The notes below the pieces were generated by a model that saw only the letters and a program-made list of their open reading frames with translations, did not search any database and was not told the DNA's origin. DNA of 64,000 nucleotides from contig NZ_CAKZHV010000068.1 of NCBI RefSeq assembly GCF_936927845.1, positions 131,132 to 195,131 of the forward strand, written 5' to 3'. This DNA is from an uncultured Sphingomonas sp. GTDB taxonomy: Bacteria > Pseudomonadota > Alphaproteobacteria > Sphingomonadales > Sphingomonadaceae. The position numbers and the translations under genes are program-made. Below, in pieces: positions 35,403 through 44,134 of the stretch; position 1 is the first letter of the stretch; each line of letters begins with the position of its first letter.

Positions 35403-36860
35403 TCACCGCGTCGGATAATTGGGTGCCTCGCGCGTGATCGTCACGTCGTGGACGTGGCTTTCCTTCAGCCCCGCACCCGTGATGCGGACGAAATTGGCGC
35501 GCTGCTGCAGGTCACGGATCGTCGCCGCACCGGTGTAGCCCATTGCCGCCTTGATGCCACCGACGAGCTGATGGATCACGTCGCGTGCCGGGCCCTTGTA
35601 CGGCACCTGCCCCTCGATCCCCTCGGGCACTAGTTTCAACTGGTCGCGGACCTCGCCCTGGAAATAGCGGTCGGCCGAGCCGCGGCCCATCGCGCCGACG
35701 CTTCCCATGCCGCGATAGGATTTGTACGCACGTCCTTGATAAAGGAAGGTTTCGCCCGGCGCTTCCTCGGTGCCGGCGAGCAGCGAGCCGACCATGCAAG
35801 TCGCCGCCCCCGCCGCCAGCGCCTTGGCGAGATCCCCCGAGGTGCGCAGCCCACCATCGGCGATGACGGGGACGCCGAGCTTCTCACCGGCTTCCGCGCA
35901 GTCCATCACCGCGGTCAGCTGCGGCACGCCGACGCCGGCGACGACGCGGGTGGTGCAAATCGAACCCGGGCCGATCCCGACCTTGATCCCGTCCGCGCCC
36001 GCTTCGATCAGCGCGCGCGTCGCCTCGGCCGTGGCGACGTTGCCGGCGATGACCTGAACCGAGTTCGATAACTTCTTCACGCGCTCGACCGCGCGTGCGA
36101 CGTCGCGGTTGTGACCGTGCGCCGTGTCGATGACGACGAGGTCGCATTCGGCGTCGACCAAGGCCTCGGTCCGCGCGAAACCCTTGTCGCCGACCGTCGT
36201 CGCGGCGGCGACGCGCAGCCGGCCGGCGGCGTCCTTGGTCGCGTCCGGATAGGTGACCGCCTTCTCGATGTCCTTGACCGTGATCAGCCCGACGCAGCGA
36301 TAGGCGTCGTCGACGACCAGCAGCTTCTCGATCCGGCGCTGATGGAGCAGGCGGCGTGCCTCCTCCTGCCCGACGCCTGCCGAGACGGTGGCGAGATTGT
36401 CGCGCGTCATCAATTCGGCGACGGGTTGCTTGGGATTTTCGGCGAAGCGCACGTCGCGGTTGGTCAGGATCCCAACGAGCTTGCCGTCCGCCTCGACAAC
36501 CGGGATGCCGCTGATGCGGTTCGCCGCCATCAGCGCCTGCGCGTCGGCGAGCGTCGCCTGCGGCGTGATGGTGATCGGGTTGACGACCATCCCGCTCTCG
36601 AACCGTTTGACCGCGCGGACGGCGGCGACCTGTTCCTCGACGGTCAGGTTGCGGTGTAGCACGCCCATCCCGCCCAATTGGGCCATGACGATCGCCATGT
36701 CGGCCTCGGTCACCGTGTCCATCGCCGAGGAGAGCACGGGGATGTTGAGCGCAATGTCGCGCGTCACGCGGGTACGGGTGTCGGCGTCGGTCGGCAGTAC
36801 CTCGGAAGCCGCCGGCACGAGCAGCACGTCGTCGAAGGTAAGCCCGAGGCGGATATCCAT
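35403..36860 (-). CDS. guaB: Inosine-5'-monophosphate dehydrogenase
   Basis: 485-residue enzyme that commits purines to guanine nucleotides. It starts MDIRLGLTFDDVLLVPAASE, carries two CBS domains (about residues 95-205; ANRISGIPVVEADGKLVGIL), and has the catalytic loop GIGPGSICTTRVVAGVGVP with the active-site Cys. The flap GMGSVGAMGRGSADRYF follows. The inner ATG at 36860 gives the standard length; the longer frame upstream has no homology. It is divergent from qmcA over about 137 bases. Confidence 0.97.
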   Translation of the reverse strand: MDIRLGLTFDDVLLVPAASEVLPTDADTRTRVTRDIALNIPVLSSAMDTVTEADMAIVMAQLGGMGVLHRNLTVEEQVAAVRAVKRFESGMVVNPITITPQATLADAQALMAANRISGIPVVEADGKLVGILTNRDVRFAENPKQPVAELMTRDNLATVSAGVGQEEARRLLHQRRIEKLLVVDDAYRCVGLITVKDIEKAVTYPDATKDAAGRLRVAAATTVGDKGFARTEALVDAECDLVVIDTAHGHNRDVARAVERVKKLSNSVQVIAGNVATAEATRALIEAGADGIKVGIGPGSICTTRVVAGVGVPQLTAVMDCAEAGEKLGVPVIADGGLRTSGDLAKALAAGAATCMVGSLLAGTEEAPGETFLYQGRAYKSYRGMGSVGAMGRGSADRYFQGEVRDQLKLVPEGIEGQVPYKGPARDVIHQLVGGIKAAMGYTGAATIRDLQQRANFVRITGAGLKESHVHDVTITREAPNYPTR

Positions 36861-36997
36861 GGGAACGCCGAATCCTGTCGAGGGGGAGGAGTGGCGGGCC
36901 ATGTAACCGCGTTTGTCCGGTTTCGCTAGGTCCGGGCTGACGGCGGCGCTATGATCGGGGGACACACCCGGTGGGGACTTGGGTGGGGGAGATGGAC

Positions 36998-38026
36998 ATG
37001 CTGACGACGATTGCCGCGCTGCTGCTCGTGCTGGTGCTGTTTTACCTGATGAGCAGCATCAAGATCGTGCGCCAGGGTTACCAATATACGATCGAGCATT
37101 TCGGGCGTTACACCACCACCGCCTCGCCCGGTTTCAACTTCTACCCCGCTTTCTTTTACCGTGTCGGCCGCAAGGTGAACATGATGGAGCAGGTGATCGA
37201 CATTCCGGGGCAGGAGATCATCACCAAGGACAATGCGATCGTCTCGACCGACGGCGTGGTGTTCTTCCAGGTGCTCGACGCGCCCAAGGCGGCGTATGAG
37301 GTATCCGACCTGTACGTCGCGCTGTTGCAGCTCACCACCACCAACCTGCGCACGGTGATGGGGTCGATGGACCTGGACGAGACGCTGTCGAAGCGCGACG
37401 AGATCAATGCACGACTGCTATCGGTGGTCGATCACGCGACGGTGCCCTGGGGCGTCAAGATCACGCGCGTCGAGATCAAGGACATCCGCCCGCCCGCCGA
37501 CATCGTCGCCGCGATGGGACGTCAGATGAAGGCGGAGCGCGAGAAGCGCGCCAATATTCTCGAGGCCGAAGGCAGCCGCGCGTCCGAAATCCTGCGCGCC
37601 GAGGGGCAGAAGCAGGCGCGCATCCTGGAGGCCGAGGGGCGGCGCGAATCGGCTTACCGTGACGCGGAGGCACGCGAGCGCGCGGCCGAGGCCGAGGCGC
37701 GCGCGACGCAGGTCGTGTCGGAAGCGATCGAAAGTGGGGGTACGCAGTCGCTCAATTACTTCATCGCGCAGAAATACGTCGAGGCAGTGGGCAAGTTCGC
37801 GACCAGCCCGAATGCCAAGACGATCCTGTTCCCCGTCGAGGCGACGCAGCTGATCGGGACGCTGGGCGGTATCGGCGAGCTGGCGCGCGATGCCCTGTCG
37901 CCGCAGAACCCGACGGGCGCGAAGAAGGACAAACCGGCGCGTGACGCAACCGCGAGCGTGCCCCGGATCGGTGGAGGCGCGGCTGGCGGGAACGCGGCCG
38001 GCGGGGACACGGCTGAACAGAAATGA
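36998..38026 (+). CDS. qmcA: SPFH/Band-7 membrane protein QmcA-like
   Basis: 342-residue stomatin/prohibitin-family protein with one N-terminal membrane anchor (LTTIAALLLVLVLFYLMSSI). The SPFH domain (about 20-190) has YQYTIEHFGRYTTT, NMMEQVIDIPGQEI and TTTNLRTVMGSMDLDETLSK. A long alpha-helical, charged coiled region is rich in EAEG/RAEG repeats (about 190-250). The protein is very close in layout to E. coli QmcA. ATGs at 36992 and 36998 are both possible; the ribosome site GGGGGAG favours the second. It overlaps nfeD by four bases, the usual SPFH-NfeD pair. Confidence 0.93.
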   Translation: MLTTIAALLLVLVLFYLMSSIKIVRQGYQYTIEHFGRYTTTASPGFNFYPAFFYRVGRKVNMMEQVIDIPGQEIITKDNAIVSTDGVVFFQVLDAPKAAYEVSDLYVALLQLTTTNLRTVMGSMDLDETLSKRDEINARLLSVVDHATVPWGVKITRVEIKDIRPPADIVAAMGRQMKAEREKRANILEAEGSRASEILRAEGQKQARILEAEGRRESAYRDAEARERAAEAEARATQVVSEAIESGGTQSLNYFIAQKYVEAVGKFATSPNAKTILFPVEATQLIGTLGGIGELARDALSPQNPTGAKKDKPARDATASVPRIGGGAAGGNAAGGDTAEQK

Positions 38027-38496
38027 ACTGGGGCGACCTGAATGGCGCGGGCGCGTGGCTGATCGCGGCGCTGCTGCTCGGGATCGCCGAGCTGGTCGTG
38101 CCCGGCGTGTTCCTCGTCTTCGTCGCGGTGGCGGCGGCGATCGTCGGCGTGGCCCTGCTGGCACTGCCCGACCTGCCGCTCGCCGCGCAGATCGGCGCGT
38201 TCGCGGCGTGGAGCGCGGTTACCGTGCTGGTCGGGCGGCGCTGGTATCGCGACTATCCGGTCGAGGGCGACGCGGCTCGGTTGAACGATCCCGCGGCGCG
38301 GCTGATCGGCGCGGTGGTGACGGTGGAGCGCGCGATCGAGCATGGCTCGGGGCGCGTGATCCTGGGTGACGGTGTGTGGCCGGCGCGGGGACCCGAGCTG
38401 CCCGCGGGGGCGCGTGCGCGGGTGGTGGCGGTCGACGCGGGTGTGCTGGTCGTGGAGCCACTGGACGAGCGAGTCCCCTCGTTACCCCGGACTTGA
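38023..38496 (+). CDS. nfeD: NfeD family membrane protein
   Basis: 157 residues. Two to three N-terminal helices (about 8-75; AELVVPGVFLVFVAVAAAIV) are followed by a C-terminal OB-fold domain (about 85-150) with LPAGARARVVAVDAGVLVVE. Short NfeD proteins partner with SPFH proteins of the QmcA type; the fused upstream gene is exactly that. The last codons and the stop lie inside the first arm of the intergenic inverted repeat, so the repeat may have defined the C-terminus. Confidence 0.9.
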   Translation: MNWGDLNGAGAWLIAALLLGIAELVVPGVFLVFVAVAAAIVGVALLALPDLPLAAQIGAFAAWSAVTVLVGRRWYRDYPVEGDAARLNDPAARLIGAVVTVERAIEHGSGRVILGDGVWPARGPELPAGARARVVAVDAGVLVVEPLDERVPSLPRT

Positions 38497-38560
38497 TCCG
38501 GGATCCTGCTCCCTAGCTCGGTTCGCCAGAAGAAGCGGGATCCCGGGTCAAGCCCGGGAT
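38485..38560. repeat. Intergenic inverted-repeat (REP-like) element after nfeD
   Basis: The arms CCCCGGACTTGATCCGGGAT... (38485-38506) and GGATCCCGGGTCAAGCCCGG... (38538-38559) are imperfect reverse complements with about two mismatches over 21-22 bases, separated by 31 bases. The element lies between convergent nfeD and mccA and probably forms a bidirectional terminator. Its right half is related to the sequence at 47411-47448, so it is a dispersed element. Confidence 0.7.
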
Positions 38561-38567
38561 GACAGGT

Positions 38568-40412
38568 TCAGCCGGCGACCGCCTCGATCCGCGCCAGCAG
38601 CGCGCCCTCGGTCACCTGCCCGCCGGCCTCGGCGTTGAGTTCGGCGACGGTGCCGTCGAACGGCGCGACGAGGCTGTGCTCCATCTTCATCGCCTCAAGC
38701 GTCAGCAGCTTCTGCCCCTTGGTGACGCTCGCGCCCGCCGCAACCTCGACAGCGATGACGCGGCCGGGCATCGGCGACAGGATCGCGCCGTCACCTGCCC
38801 CACCCGCTGCCGCGCCACTCGCGCGGAACGGGGCGAGCGCCCAGGTCTGCCCGCCCTCGCTGATCAGCACGCTGGTGGTGACCGCTTCCTCCGCCTCCTC
38901 GGCGTCGGTGAAGTCGATGTCCACGCCCTCGCCATCGAGCAGGAAACGGGCGGCGCGGCGCGGGCTCGCGTTCAAGCGGAAGCCGGCGAGCAGCGCGGGA
39001 CCGGCGAGTTCGGCAGCGGCGGCGGTCAGCGCTTCCTCGCTCGGATAGGCGGGCGGCATCAGCGCGTCGCCCTCGCGCGCGATCAACCCGGTGTCGACGC
39101 GGCCGGCGGCGAAATCGGGATGGTCGAGCGCCTCGACCAGGAAGCCCGCGTTGGAGCGGACCGGCCACACCACCGCCTCGTCGAGCGCGTCGGCGAGCCG
39201 CTCGCGCGCGTCCTCGCGCGTTTCGCCGTGCGCGGTCAGCTTGGCGATCATCGGATCGTAGAAGGGCGAGATGACGCTGCCCTGCTCGACGCCGGTGTCG
39301 ACGCGGACGTCATTGCCGAGGTCGAACGCCTCCAGCGTGCCGATCGAAGGCAGGAAGCCCTTGGCCGGATCCTCGGCGTAGAGCCGCGCCTCGATCGCAT
39401 GACCGGTGATGGTGAACTCGTCCTGCGTGCAAGGCAGCGGCTCGCCGCTCGCGACGCGGAGCTGCCATTCGACCAGGTCCTGCCCGGTGATCGCCTCGGT
39501 CACCGGATGCTCGACCTGAAGGCGGGTGTTCATCTCCATGAACCAGATGCGATCGGCGCGCAGGCCCTCGCTCGCGTCCGCGATGAACTCGATCGTGCCC
39601 GCGCCGACGTAATCGACCGCATGCGCCGCCTTGACCGCCGCGGCGCAGACCGCGGCGCGGGTCGCCTCGTCCATGCCGGGTGCGGGCGCTTCCTCGATCA
39701 CCTTCTGGTGGCGGCGCTGGAGCGAGCAGTCGCGCTCGAACAGGTGAACGACGTGGCCGTGGCGGTCGCCGAACACCTGCACCTCGATGTGGCGCGGGCT
39801 CTGGATGTATTTCTCGATCAGCACGCGGTCGTCGCCGAACGAGGATGCCGCCTCGCGCTGGCACGATTGCAGCGCGTCGGCGAAGGCGGCGGCGTCGCCG
39901 ACCTGCCGCATCCCCTTGCCGCCGCCGCCCGCGACCGCCTTGATGAGTACGGGGTAGCCGATCGCGTCCGCCTCGGCGCGCAGCCGCTCGGGCGACTGGT
40001 CGGCGCCGAGGTAGCCGGGCGTGACAGGCACGCCCGCTGCGATCATCCGCCCCTTGGCGGCGTCCTTCAGCCCCATCGCGCGGATGCTATCCGGGTTGGG
40101 TCCGACCCAGACGAGCCCGGCATCGAGCACGGCCTGTGCGAAATCCGCGTTCTCGGACAAGAAGCCGTAGCCGGGGTGGATCGCCTCCGCGCCCGTCTCG
40201 CGCGCGGCGGCGATGATCCGCTCGCCGACGAGATAGCTCTCGCGCGCCGGCGATGGGCCGATGTGGACCGCCTCGTCGGCCAGCCGTGCATGAAGCGCAT
40301 CGGCGTCGGCATCGGAATATACCGCGACCGTACGGATGCCGAGCGCGCGCGCGGTGCGAATGATGCGGCAGGCGATCTCGCCGCGATTGGCGATGAGGAG
40401 CGATTGGATCAT
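38568..40412 (-). CDS. mccA: Methylcrotonoyl-CoA carboxylase subunit alpha (biotin-containing)
   Basis: 614-residue biotin carboxylase/BCCP subunit of leucine breakdown. It starts MIQSLLIANRGEIACRIIRT, has the ATP-grasp loop VAGGGGKGMRQVGDAA and the metal/bicarbonate region IEFIADASEGLRADRIWFME. The C-terminal biotinyl domain has EAMKMEHSLVAPFDG, where Lys carries biotin. The partner beta subunit lies directly upstream, and ivd fixes the pathway. A GTG three codons earlier would form a GTGA overlap with mccB; either start is possible. Confidence 0.92.
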   Translation of the reverse strand: MIQSLLIANRGEIACRIIRTARALGIRTVAVYSDADADALHARLADEAVHIGPSPARESYLVGERIIAAARETGAEAIHPGYGFLSENADFAQAVLDAGLVWVGPNPDSIRAMGLKDAAKGRMIAAGVPVTPGYLGADQSPERLRAEADAIGYPVLIKAVAGGGGKGMRQVGDAAAFADALQSCQREAASSFGDDRVLIEKYIQSPRHIEVQVFGDRHGHVVHLFERDCSLQRRHQKVIEEAPAPGMDEATRAAVCAAAVKAAHAVDYVGAGTIEFIADASEGLRADRIWFMEMNTRLQVEHPVTEAITGQDLVEWQLRVASGEPLPCTQDEFTITGHAIEARLYAEDPAKGFLPSIGTLEAFDLGNDVRVDTGVEQGSVISPFYDPMIAKLTAHGETREDARERLADALDEAVVWPVRSNAGFLVEALDHPDFAAGRVDTGLIAREGDALMPPAYPSEEALTAAAAELAGPALLAGFRLNASPRRAARFLLDGEGVDIDFTDAEEAEEAVTTSVLISEGGQTWALAPFRASGAAAGGAGDGAILSPMPGRVIAVEVAAGASVTKGQKLLTLEAMKMEHSLVAPFDGTVAELNAEAGGQVTEGALLARIEAVAG

Positions 40413-40417
40413 CTGGG

Positions 40418-42019
40418 TCACATCCGGAACACGCCGAAGCGGGGTGCCTGCTCGACGGGGGCGTTGAGACAGGCGGTGAGCGCGAGGCCGAGCACGTCGC
40501 GGGTCTGCGCCGGGTCGATCATGCCATCGTCCCACAGACGCGCGGTGGCGTAATAGGGATTGCCCTCGTTCTCGTACTTCTGCCGCACCGGCGCCTTGAA
40601 TGCCTCGGCCTGTTCGGGCGTCCAGCTATCGGCGTCGCGGTGAACGGTCGCGAGCACGCTCGCGGCCTGTTCGCCGCCCATCACGCTGATGCGGCTGTTG
40701 GGCCAGCTGAACAGGAACCGGGGAGAATAAGCACGACCGCACATGCCGTAATTACCCGCGCCGAAGCTGCCGCCGATCAGGATCGTGATCTTCGGCACGC
40801 TGGCGGTCGCGACCGCGGTGACGAGCTTCGCGCCATGCTTGGCGATGCCTTCCGCCTCGTAGCGGCCGCCGACCATGAAGCCTGAGATATTCTGGAGGAA
40901 CAAGAGCGGCACGCGCCGCTGGCAGGCGAGCTCGATGAAATGCGCGCCCTTCTGCGCCGACTCGCTGAACAGCACGCCATTGTTGGCGAGGATCGCGACC
41001 GGCATTCCGTGGATATGCGCAAAGCCGCAGACGAGGCTGGTGCCGTACAGCGCCTTGAACTCGTGGAACTCCGATGCATCGACCAGCCGCGCGATAACCT
41101 CGTGCACGTCGTACGGCGCGCGCACTTCCTGCGGGACGATGCCGTAGAGATCGTCGGCGGGGAATGCGGGCTCGCGCGGCTCGGCGAGGTTAATCGTCGG
41201 TGCGGGCGGCGGGGGCAGCGTCGACACGATGTCGCGCACGATCGTGAGCGCGTGATCGTCGTTCTCGGCGACGTGATCGACCACGCCCGAGCGGCGGCCG
41301 TGCGTTTCCGCACCACCCAGTTCCTCGGCCGAGATGACCTCGCCCGTTGCCGCCTTCACCAAGGGCGGGCCGGCGAGGAAGATCGTGCCCTGGTTGCGCA
41401 CGATCACCGTCTCGTCGCTCATCGCGGGGACGTAGGCGCCACCCGCGGTGCAGCTGCCCATCACGCAGGCGATCTGCGGGATCTGCAGCGCCGACATGTT
41501 CGCCTGGTTGAAGAAAATGCGCCCGAAATGCTCGCGATCGGGGAACACCTCGGCCTGGTGCGGCAGGTTGGCGCCGCCCGAATCGACGAGGTAGATGCAG
41601 GGCAGCCGGTTTTCCTGCGCAATCTCCTGCGCGCGAAGGTGCTTCTTGACGGTCAGCGGATAATAGGTGCCGCCCTTCACGGTCGCATCGTTGCACACGA
41701 TCATGACCTGCCGCCCCGACACGGTGCCGATGCCGCAGATCAGCCCGGCGCCCGGCACCTGATCATCGTAGAGGCCGTTCGCGGCGAGCTGTCCGATTTC
41801 GAGGAACGCGGTGCCGGGGTCGAGCAGCCGCTCGACGCGGTCGCGGGGGAGCAGCTTGCCGCGCGCGGTGTGGCGATCGCGCGCGCGCTGGTCGCCGCCG
41901 AGTGCAGCCCGGGCGACACGGTCACGCAGTTCCTCTGCGAGCGCGCGATTGTGCGTAGCGTTCGCCTGAAAGGTCGCGTCGGGGTGCGACAGCTTGGTGT
42001 CGAGGCGAGCCGCGCTCAT
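40418..42019 (-). CDS. mccB: Methylcrotonoyl-CoA carboxylase subunit beta
   Basis: 533-residue carboxyltransferase subunit that accepts CO2 from biotin to carboxylate 3-methylcrotonyl-CoA. It starts MSAARLDTKLSHPDATFQAN and has HTARGKLLPRDRVERLLDPG, the acyl-CoA carboxyltransferase patch GGANLPHQAEVFPDREHFGR, and VMGSCTAGGAYVPAMSDETV. The C-terminal half has LFLQNISGFMVGGRYEAEGI. Length is typical (530-540). It overlaps ivd by four bases. Confidence 0.94.
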   Translation of the reverse strand: MSAARLDTKLSHPDATFQANATHNRALAEELRDRVARAALGGDQRARDRHTARGKLLPRDRVERLLDPGTAFLEIGQLAANGLYDDQVPGAGLICGIGTVSGRQVMIVCNDATVKGGTYYPLTVKKHLRAQEIAQENRLPCIYLVDSGGANLPHQAEVFPDREHFGRIFFNQANMSALQIPQIACVMGSCTAGGAYVPAMSDETVIVRNQGTIFLAGPPLVKAATGEVISAEELGGAETHGRRSGVVDHVAENDDHALTIVRDIVSTLPPPPAPTINLAEPREPAFPADDLYGIVPQEVRAPYDVHEVIARLVDASEFHEFKALYGTSLVCGFAHIHGMPVAILANNGVLFSESAQKGAHFIELACQRRVPLLFLQNISGFMVGGRYEAEGIAKHGAKLVTAVATASVPKITILIGGSFGAGNYGMCGRAYSPRFLFSWPNSRISVMGGEQAASVLATVHRDADSWTPEQAEAFKAPVRQKYENEGNPYYATARLWDDGMIDPAQTRDVLGLALTACLNAPVEQAPRFGVFRM

Positions 42020-43182
42020 TGCGCGACCGGCGGGTTGTGACCGATCAATTCGCGACCGATCAGCATGCGGCGGATCTCGTTGGTGCCGGCACCAATGTCG
42101 AGCAGCTTGGCATCGCGCAGGAATCGCTCGACCGGCCAGTCCTTGGTATAGCCCGCACCACCCAGCGCCTGCACCGCCTCGCCCGCGACCTTGAACGCGC
42201 TCTCGCTGGCGAGCAGGATCGCACCCGCCGCGTCGAAGCGCGTCGTCTTGCCCGCGTCGCACGCCTGCGCGACCGCGTAGACGTAGGCACGCGCGGAGTT
42301 GAGCGCGACGTACATGTCGGCGATCTTCGCCTGCATCAATTGAAACGCGCCAACCGGCTGACCGAACTGCTGCCGCTCGCGCACGTAAGGCAGCACGACG
42401 TCGAGGCACGCCTGCATCACGCCCAACTGGATGCCTGCGAGCACGGTACGCTCATAATCGAGCCCGCTCATCAGCACACCGACGCCGCCGTTCAGCGGCC
42501 CCATCACGTTCTCGTCGGGCACCTCGCAGTCGGTGAAGACGAGCTCGGCGGTGGGCGAGCCGCGCATCCCCATTTTGTCGATCTTCTGCCCGATCGCGAA
42601 GCCGGGCATATCCTTCTCGATCAGGAAGGTGGTGATGCCGCGCGACCCCTCGCCCGTCTTGGCATAGACGACGAGCGTGTCGGCGTAGGGCGCGTTGGTG
42701 ATCCAGAACTTCGTGCCGTTCAGGACGTAGCCGCCCTGCACCTTCTCCGCGCGCAGCCTCATCGAGACGACGTCGGAGCCGGCATTCGCCTCCGACATGG
42801 CGAGGCTGCCGACGTGTTCGCCGCTGATCAGCTTGGGCAAATATTTCGCCTTCTGCTCAGGATTGGCCCAGCGGCGGATCTGGTTGACGCACAGGTTGGA
42901 ATGCGCGCCGTAGCTGAGGCCGATCGAGGCGGACGCGCGCGCGACCTCCTCTTGCGCGACGACGTGTTCGAGATAGCCGAGGCCGAGCCCGCCATCCTCC
43001 TCGTCGACGGTAATGCCGTGGAGGCCGAGCTCACCCATCGCGGGCCACAGCTCATCGCGCGGGAACCAGTCGTCGGCGTCGATCTTGGCGGCCAGCGGCG
43101 CGATCCTGTCGGTCGCGAACCGGCGGGTGGTGTCGCGGATCATCTCGGCATTGTCGCCGAGCGCGAAGTCCATTTCTGCCAC
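42016..43182 (-). CDS. ivd: Isovaleryl-CoA dehydrogenase
   Basis: 388-residue FAD-dependent acyl-CoA dehydrogenase for the third step of leucine catabolism. It has MRDTTRRF-type N-terminal helices, GSLAMSEANAGSDVVSMRLR, FWITNAPYADTLVVYAKTGE and the late AKLLDIGAGTNEIRRMLIGR. The GTG at 43182 follows AAGGAGAG with six bases, a strong ribosome site, and gives the usual family length. It is first in the ivd-mccB-mccA operon and divergent from a LysR regulator. Confidence 0.93.
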   Translation of the reverse strand: MAEMDFALGDNAEMIRDTTRRFATDRIAPLAAKIDADDWFPRDELWPAMGELGLHGITVDEEDGGLGLGYLEHVVAQEEVARASASIGLSYGAHSNLCVNQIRRWANPEQKAKYLPKLISGEHVGSLAMSEANAGSDVVSMRLRAEKVQGGYVLNGTKFWITNAPYADTLVVYAKTGEGSRGITTFLIEKDMPGFAIGQKIDKMGMRGSPTAELVFTDCEVPDENVMGPLNGGVGVLMSGLDYERTVLAGIQLGVMQACLDVVLPYVRERQQFGQPVGAFQLMQAKIADMYVALNSARAYVYAVAQACDAGKTTRFDAAGAILLASESAFKVAGEAVQALGGAGYTKDWPVERFLRDAKLLDIGAGTNEIRRMLIGRELIGHNPPVAQ

Positions 43183-43251
43183 GGGTCTCTCCTTTGCCCG
43201 CCGTGTACCAGCCGCGTGATGCGCGCGCAAAATTGAAGTTTCGGGGCTTAC

Positions 43252-43272
43252 ATCATAGACGGCGTCTATGAT
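43252..43272. promoter_or_regulatory. Perfect palindrome over the LysR start codon, operator candidate
   Basis: ATCATAGAC-GGC-GTCTATGAT: 9-bp arms with a 3-base spacer. The ATG of the LysR gene (43268-43270) lies inside the right arm. It contains a T-N11-A-type arrangement usual for LysR sites and lies between divergent ivd and the regulator. Autorepression, and control of ivd, are inferred. Confidence 0.6.
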
Positions 43273-44134
43273 CGACCGTTACCACCTGCGTTATTTCCTG
43301 GCGGTGATCGACCACGGCAATTTCTCGCGCGCGGCGGACGCGTGCAACGTGTCGCAGCCGACGCTGTCGGTCGGCGTCGCCAAGCTGGAGAAGACGCTCG
43401 GTCAGCCGCTGTTCCGGCGCAGCAATCGCCGCGTCGAGTTGACGCAGGCCGGCACCCTGCTTGCCGAGCAGGCGCGGCGGATCGAGGCGGGCTTCCTGGC
43501 GGCCGAGCGCATCGTCGGCGATAGCACGTCGGCGGAGACGATCCGGCTGGGCGTGCTCGGCACGGTGGCGCCGGGCTGGATCGAGCGACTGCTGCGCGCG
43601 CACCGACTGTCGGGCGGCGAGCGGCTGGAATTGTACGAGGGGCGCGAGCGCGAGTTGAGCGATCGGCTGGCGAGCGGGCGGATCGACGTGGCGCTGACGA
43701 TCGTGCGCGCCGGAATCGGACCGCACGACGCGGTGGCCGAGGAAGGCTATGCGATGGCGCTGCCCGCGTTTCACCCGCTCGCGGGACGCGCGAGCGTCGC
43801 GGCGGAGGAACTGGCGAGCGAGGCGATGATCGTGCGGCGGCACTGCGAAGTGCTGGCCGACACCAGCCGCCATTTCACCGCGCGCGGAGTGCGCCCGTTC
43901 TTCGCCGCGCGCACCGCGAACGACGAGCGCGCGCTGCGTTACGTGCGCGAAGGGTTGGGCGTGACGCTGGTGCCGGAAAGTTTCGCCGGTGACGGGATGG
44001 CTTGTCCGCGGCTCGACGGGTTCGATCTGACGCGCACATTGGGTCTGGTCTACGCGCCGCATCGCGACGCCGCGGCGCTGCGCGGAAGCGCGCTGGTGCG
44101 CGCCGTCGAGGGGCTCAGTCAGTCGCCCGGCTGA
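43268..44134 (+). CDS. LysR-family regulator divergent to the ivd-mcc operon
   Basis: 288-residue DNA-binding regulator. The N-terminal winged helix-turn-helix is HLRYFLAVIDHGNFSRAADA, then CNVSQPTLSVGVAKLEKTLG, and the wing ends FRRSNRRVELTQAGTLLAEQ. The C-terminal substrate-binding domain (about 90-285) is normal. Given its position it is the likely regulator of leucine/isovalerate catabolism; many other Proteobacteria use a MerR-type LiuR there. The start codon overlaps the palindrome described above and no Shine-Dalgarno is obvious, so translation may be leaderless or weak. Confidence 0.88.
   Translation: MIDRYHLRYFLAVIDHGNFSRAADACNVSQPTLSVGVAKLEKTLGQPLFRRSNRRVELTQAGTLLAEQARRIEAGFLAAERIVGDSTSAETIRLGVLGTVAPGWIERLLRAHRLSGGERLELYEGRERELSDRLASGRIDVALTIVRAGIGPHDAVAEEGYAMALPAFHPLAGRASVAAEELASEAMIVRRHCEVLADTSRHFTARGVRPFFAARTANDERALRYVREGLGVTLVPESFAGDGMACPRLDGFDLTRTLGLVYAPHRDAAALRGSALVRAVEGLSQSPG

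Noticed and set aside
36912..36955. Housekeeping promoter for qmcA (TTGTCC ... TATGAT)
   Set aside because: The spacing between these hexamers is 31 bases, and no better -35 is seen at 16-18 bases from TATGAT.
38559..40553. Long plus-strand open frame opposite mccA
   Set aside because: Antisense shadow of a biotin carboxylase with all motifs on the other strand.
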